From an uncultured Prevotella sp. (lineage in GTDB: Bacteria > Bacteroidota > Bacteroidia > Bacteroidales > Bacteroidaceae), in the NCBI GenBank assembly GCA_900316565.1, contig ONDK01000011.1, positions 1 to 50,651 of the forward strand: 50,651 nt of DNA, in the 5' to 3' direction. Below, one piece after another: positions 48,464 to 50,651 of this stretch. Both the position numbers and the translations under genes were made by a program. The notes under the pieces were generated by a model. The model made no database searches. It saw only the letters and a list, made by a program, of their open reading frames with translations, and was not told the DNA's origin. Positions within the stretch are counted from its first letter, which is position 1; the number at the start of each line of letters is the position of its first letter.

Positions 48464-49723
48464 TTAGTTCTTGTCCAGTCCGTACTGTTTTATCCTACGG
48501 TATAGCGTGCGGTCGCTGATGCCGAGCTCCTGTGCGGCTTTCTTTCTGTTGCCGTTGTTGCGCTCCAGGGCTTTCTCCACCATCTGCCGTCCTATGTCGT
48601 TGAGGTTTAACGTCTCCGGCTCAGAAATCTCCTCTGCCACGGCATCTTCTACCTGGTTGTCGCCCGAAGGGCGCCGGCTCTCCGCCGTATTGTTGCCGTA
48701 GTCGTTGGAGAGTCGTGCCGGAAAGCTGCCACTCTCACGCGGTATGCGCTCGAAGCCCGCTACGCCTTCCAGCTGGCGGGCCTCGTTCAGCTGCTTCCTT
48801 ACCGTATTGAGGTCTCGGCGCAGGTCGCTGACGTTGCCGCGCAGCTCATAGAGTATCTTGTAGAGCAGTTCCCGCTCGCTCTCATAGCTATGGCGTCCGT
48901 TGCCCTGGATGGTAGCAAGCTCGGTTGTCTCCTCGTCCTGCGGGATAAACTTGCTCAGTGTCTCGGCGTCAATTTCGCGCTGCTCGCTGAGTACCGACAT
49001 CTGCTCGGTGATGTTCTTAAGCTGTCTGACGTTGCCCGGCCACTTGTACTTAAGCATCATCTGCTTGGCATCCTCGGTGAGGGTAATCTTTGGCAGACGG
49101 TACTTCTCGGCCATCTGCATGGCGAAGAGGCGGAACAATAGTATTATGTCGTTGCCGCGGTCGCGCAGTGGCGGTATCTGTATGGGAATGGTGTTCAGCC
49201 GGTAGTAGAGGTCCTCGCGGAACTTCCCCTCGCTGACGGCCTTACGCATATTCACGTTTGTCGCCGCCACGATGCGCACGTCGGTCTTCCTTATCTCCTG
49301 TCCGCCGACTCTGATATACTCTCCTGTCTCTAAGACTCGCAGAAGGCGCGCCTGAGTAGCCAGGGGAAGCTCTCCTACCTCATCGAGGAATATCGTTCCC
49401 TTGTTGGCCACACCGAAGTATCCCTCACTTTCGCCTATTGCTCCGGTGTAAGCGCCCTTCTCATGTCCGAAGAGCTCACTGTCGATGGTGCCCTCGGGAA
49501 TGGAGCCGCAGTTTATGGCGAAGTACTTCTCCCTCTTGCGTGGTGAGTTGTCGTGGATGACGCGTGGGAAGATTTCCTTTCCCACACCGCTTTCTCCGAC
49601 AATGAGCACGCTGAGGTCTGTCGGCGCCACCTGCAGGGCCACGTCCAGGGCGTGGTTGAGCTGCTCGTTGTTGCCTACTATATTGTAGCGTTGTTTTATG
49701 CGTTGGAGTTCAGTTGCGTTCAT
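48464..49723 (-). CDS. Sigma54-dependent transcriptional regulator (no receiver domain)
   Basis: An enhancer-binding activator that works with RpoN. The 419 residues start almost directly with the AAA+ domain: Walker A GESGVGKE (43-50), the sigma54 loop GAYTGA (90-95, Tyr for the usual Phe), Walker B FLDE (112-115), VAATNVNMRKAV and the arginine-finger region. A long charged, probably coiled or disordered linker (about 270-370) leads to a Fis-type helix-turn-helix (about 372-419; NRKKAAQELGISDRTLYRRI). With no N-terminal sensor domain, activity may be set by expression or by a partner. It leads an operon with lptE, the TPR-like gene and secG. -7 box TAATTTTG at 49822-49829. Confidence 0.9.
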   Translation of the reverse strand: MNATELQRIKQRYNIVGNNEQLNHALDVALQVAPTDLSVLIVGESGVGKEIFPRVIHDNSPRKREKYFAINCGSIPEGTIDSELFGHEKGAYTGAIGESEGYFGVANKGTIFLDEVGELPLATQARLLRVLETGEYIRVGGQEIRKTDVRIVAATNVNMRKAVSEGKFREDLYYRLNTIPIQIPPLRDRGNDIILLFRLFAMQMAEKYRLPKITLTEDAKQMMLKYKWPGNVRQLKNITEQMSVLSEQREIDAETLSKFIPQDEETTELATIQGNGRHSYESERELLYKILYELRGNVSDLRRDLNTVRKQLNEARQLEGVAGFERIPRESGSFPARLSNDYGNNTAESRRPSGDNQVEDAVAEEISEPETLNLNDIGRQMVEKALERNNGNRKKAAQELGISDRTLYRRIKQYGLDKN

Positions 49724-49821
49724 ATATTCCTTTCGACGGGATGGCTTGCGGAGGTTTCGACATGCTGTTTAGCCCATCTCTTCCTCCATTCATCCTTTCT
49801 GCTTAGTTTTTATTTGGCTGA

Positions 49822-49829
49822 CAAAATTA
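49822..49829 (-). promoter_or_regulatory. -7 element of the regulator-lptE-TPR-secG operon
   Basis: Minus strand TAATTTTG, about 100 bases before the ATG at 49723; a CAA (TTG on the minus strand) lies 22 bases beyond it. Confidence 0.5.
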
Positions 49830-49951
49830 CATATTTTATTTCATATGACTGCAAATTTGGCAGACTTTTTTTCTTCATTTATAAATTAATTCAAGTTTCT
49901 AAAGTTATTTGAGAACGTGATTTATAAGGGAATGGAAGCGACTTGAGCCAA

Positions 49952-50068
49952 TGTAGGGTGGGGTTTATCCCCATCCTCCAAGGATTTAAAGGTAATCTCT
50001 TTCTCCCAGCTTTAGGGGATGCAGAGGGGTTTTGCTCTTGGAGGATGGGGATAAACCCCACCCCTACA
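49952..50068. repeat. MITE-like inverted-repeat element, family A copy 2
   Basis: Arms at 49952-49981 and 50037-50068 repeat the family A arms (GGGGTTTATCCCCATCCTCC core) in inverted orientation, with one G fewer in the left arm. The interior shares TTTAAAGG, ATCT, TTCTC and TTTAGGGGA with copy 1 at 151-274. Confidence 0.7.
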
Positions 50069-50100
50069 TCGGGTTCCATTAATTTCATCTGTCGGGTGTT

Positions 50101-50130
50101 AGGATGGGGATAAACCCCACCCCTACATTT
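50101..50130. repeat. Family A solo arm
   Basis: A single right arm (AGGATGGGGATAAACCCCAC then CCCTACATTT) repeats without its partner, 33 bases after the second complete element. The trailing TTGGGTTCC/TTTGGTTCC words recur after several arms. Confidence 0.65.
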
Positions 50131-50194
50131 GGTTCCGCAATAAAACATAAGACAAACAGACCACACCCAGTGCCTCGAGAGGCACACTATCAGT

Positions 50195-50233
50195 AACCCC
50201 AGACTAAGCGAGCGAAGCGAGTGCAGTCTGTGG
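50195..50233. repeat. Hairpin repeat, family B copy 2
   Basis: ACCCCAGACTAAGCGAGCGA and the complementary CAGTCTG end repeat the hairpin at 91-130. Around it, short dyads GTGCCTC/GAGGCAC (50170-50185) and GCCTCGGAGAGG (near 50262) give a region dense in palindromes. Confidence 0.6.
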
Positions 50234-50400
50234 GCATATCGAAAGGATAGTGTCCACTCAGAGCCTCGGAGAGGTTCAGACACGTAGTGTGTGCATATAT
50301 AAGGCTATATACCATTAGCCCTATAAGACAACCATTAGGATATAATGATGAACACTACGCGTATGTGCCTCCGAGGCTGTAAGTCGCTGGGGCCCTTGTT

Positions 50401-50427
50401 GGATGGGGATAACCCCCACCCCTACAC
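50401..50427. repeat. Family A degenerate arm
   Basis: GGATGGGGATAACCCCCACC then CCTACAC is a further arm with one A changed to C in the centre. No partner arm is present within the window. Confidence 0.6.
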
Positions 50428-50484
50428 AGGCGGGACTCCGCTGAAGATACCCCAAAGCGGCGCTCGCTGTTTTTTTTATTCTCT

Positions 50485-50510
50485 CGCAAAGGCGCTAAGG
50501 ACGCAAAGAG
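50485..50510. repeat. GCAAAGGCGCTAAGGACGCAAAG intergenic word
   Basis: CGCAAAGGCGCTAAGGACGC followed by AAAGAG is a self-similar word with CGCAAAG at both ends. It follows an eight-T run. Nothing else is seen in the last 140 bases; the short frame at 50345-50581 looks like repeat sequence rather than protein. Confidence 0.35.
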
Positions 50511-50651
50511 GTGGTCACAGCCTTGGAGAGGAAGTACAAGCGAATGTAATCCGCAGGGTACGGTCAGACTCCAAACGCTAAATAAAATATCCGTGTCAGA
50601 CCGACGGCTGCAGGGCGCGGCTAGGTAGGGTTAGGGGCCGTCCGTCATAAA

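Noticed and set aside
50345-50581. 78-codon ORF at the right edge
   Set aside because: It spans a family A arm and the GCAAAGG repeat word; no domain or start signal.

Overview
The window looks like chromosomal DNA from a Bacteroidales bacterium, most likely Prevotellaceae (inference). Promoters have the Bacteroidetes form, TAnnTTTG about 19-20 bases downstream of TTG, and Shine-Dalgarno sequences are nearly absent. The gene set also fits: ammonia-dependent AsnA, Bacteroidetes-type LptD and LptE, Wzi-family and SLBB export proteins, lipoproteins with acidic residues after the lipid cysteine, and a carboxyltransferase whose biotin-like domain lacks the biotinylated lysine.

Layout. 1-418 is intergenic and repeat-rich. 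0.4-6.2 kb holds small metabolic and stress genes (nitroreductase, patatin, DMT exporter, YaaA, flavin reductase) and a membrane protein fused to a cytidylate-kinase-like domain. 6.2-23.1 kb is mostly housekeeping: tRNA-Arg(CCG), asnA, dnaX, a surface lipoprotein, crcB with a TIGR02757 gene, pepT with a CPA2 antiporter, lptD, an HD protein, the carboxyltransferase, a histidine phosphatase and a secreted low-complexity protein. 23.4-44.2 kb is an extracellular polysaccharide locus: Wzi, lipocalin-like lipoprotein, initiating sugar-phosphate transferase, UDP-glucose dehydrogenase, seven glycosyltransferases (one fused to an O-acetyltransferase), DUF4838 protein, flippase, Wzz, EpsG-type polymerase and a long SLBB outer-membrane exporter. 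A PIN-domain toxin-antitoxin pair sits just downstream of the exporter, flanked by a second, diverged copy of the exporter's 3' end. 44.3-49.7 kb holds glmS, tRNA-His and an operon of sigma54-type regulator, lptE, a TPR-like protein and secG. The last 0.9 kb again carries the dispersed repeats seen at the left edge.

Together the genes supply UDP-GlcNAc (glmS) and UDP-glucuronate (ugd), start a lipid-linked repeat unit (sugar transferase), extend and acetylate it (glycosyltransferases), flip it (Wzx), polymerise it (EpsG), set its length (Wzz), export it (SLBB protein) and hold it at the surface (Wzi). LptD and LptE act in parallel for lipopolysaccharide.

The observations most worth following are: (1) a paired 9-bp motif with identical 22-bp repeat spacing and identical 36-bp distance to the -7 box at two unrelated envelope-gene promoters; (2) the toxin-antitoxin pair between two exporter 3' ends that differ only at synonymous positions; (3) a membrane helix with a polybasic tail encoded in frame directly after the stop codon of the DUF4838 gene; (4) two unusual domain fusions; and (5) a 22-bp tandem repeat with nested dyads inside the polysaccharide locus.
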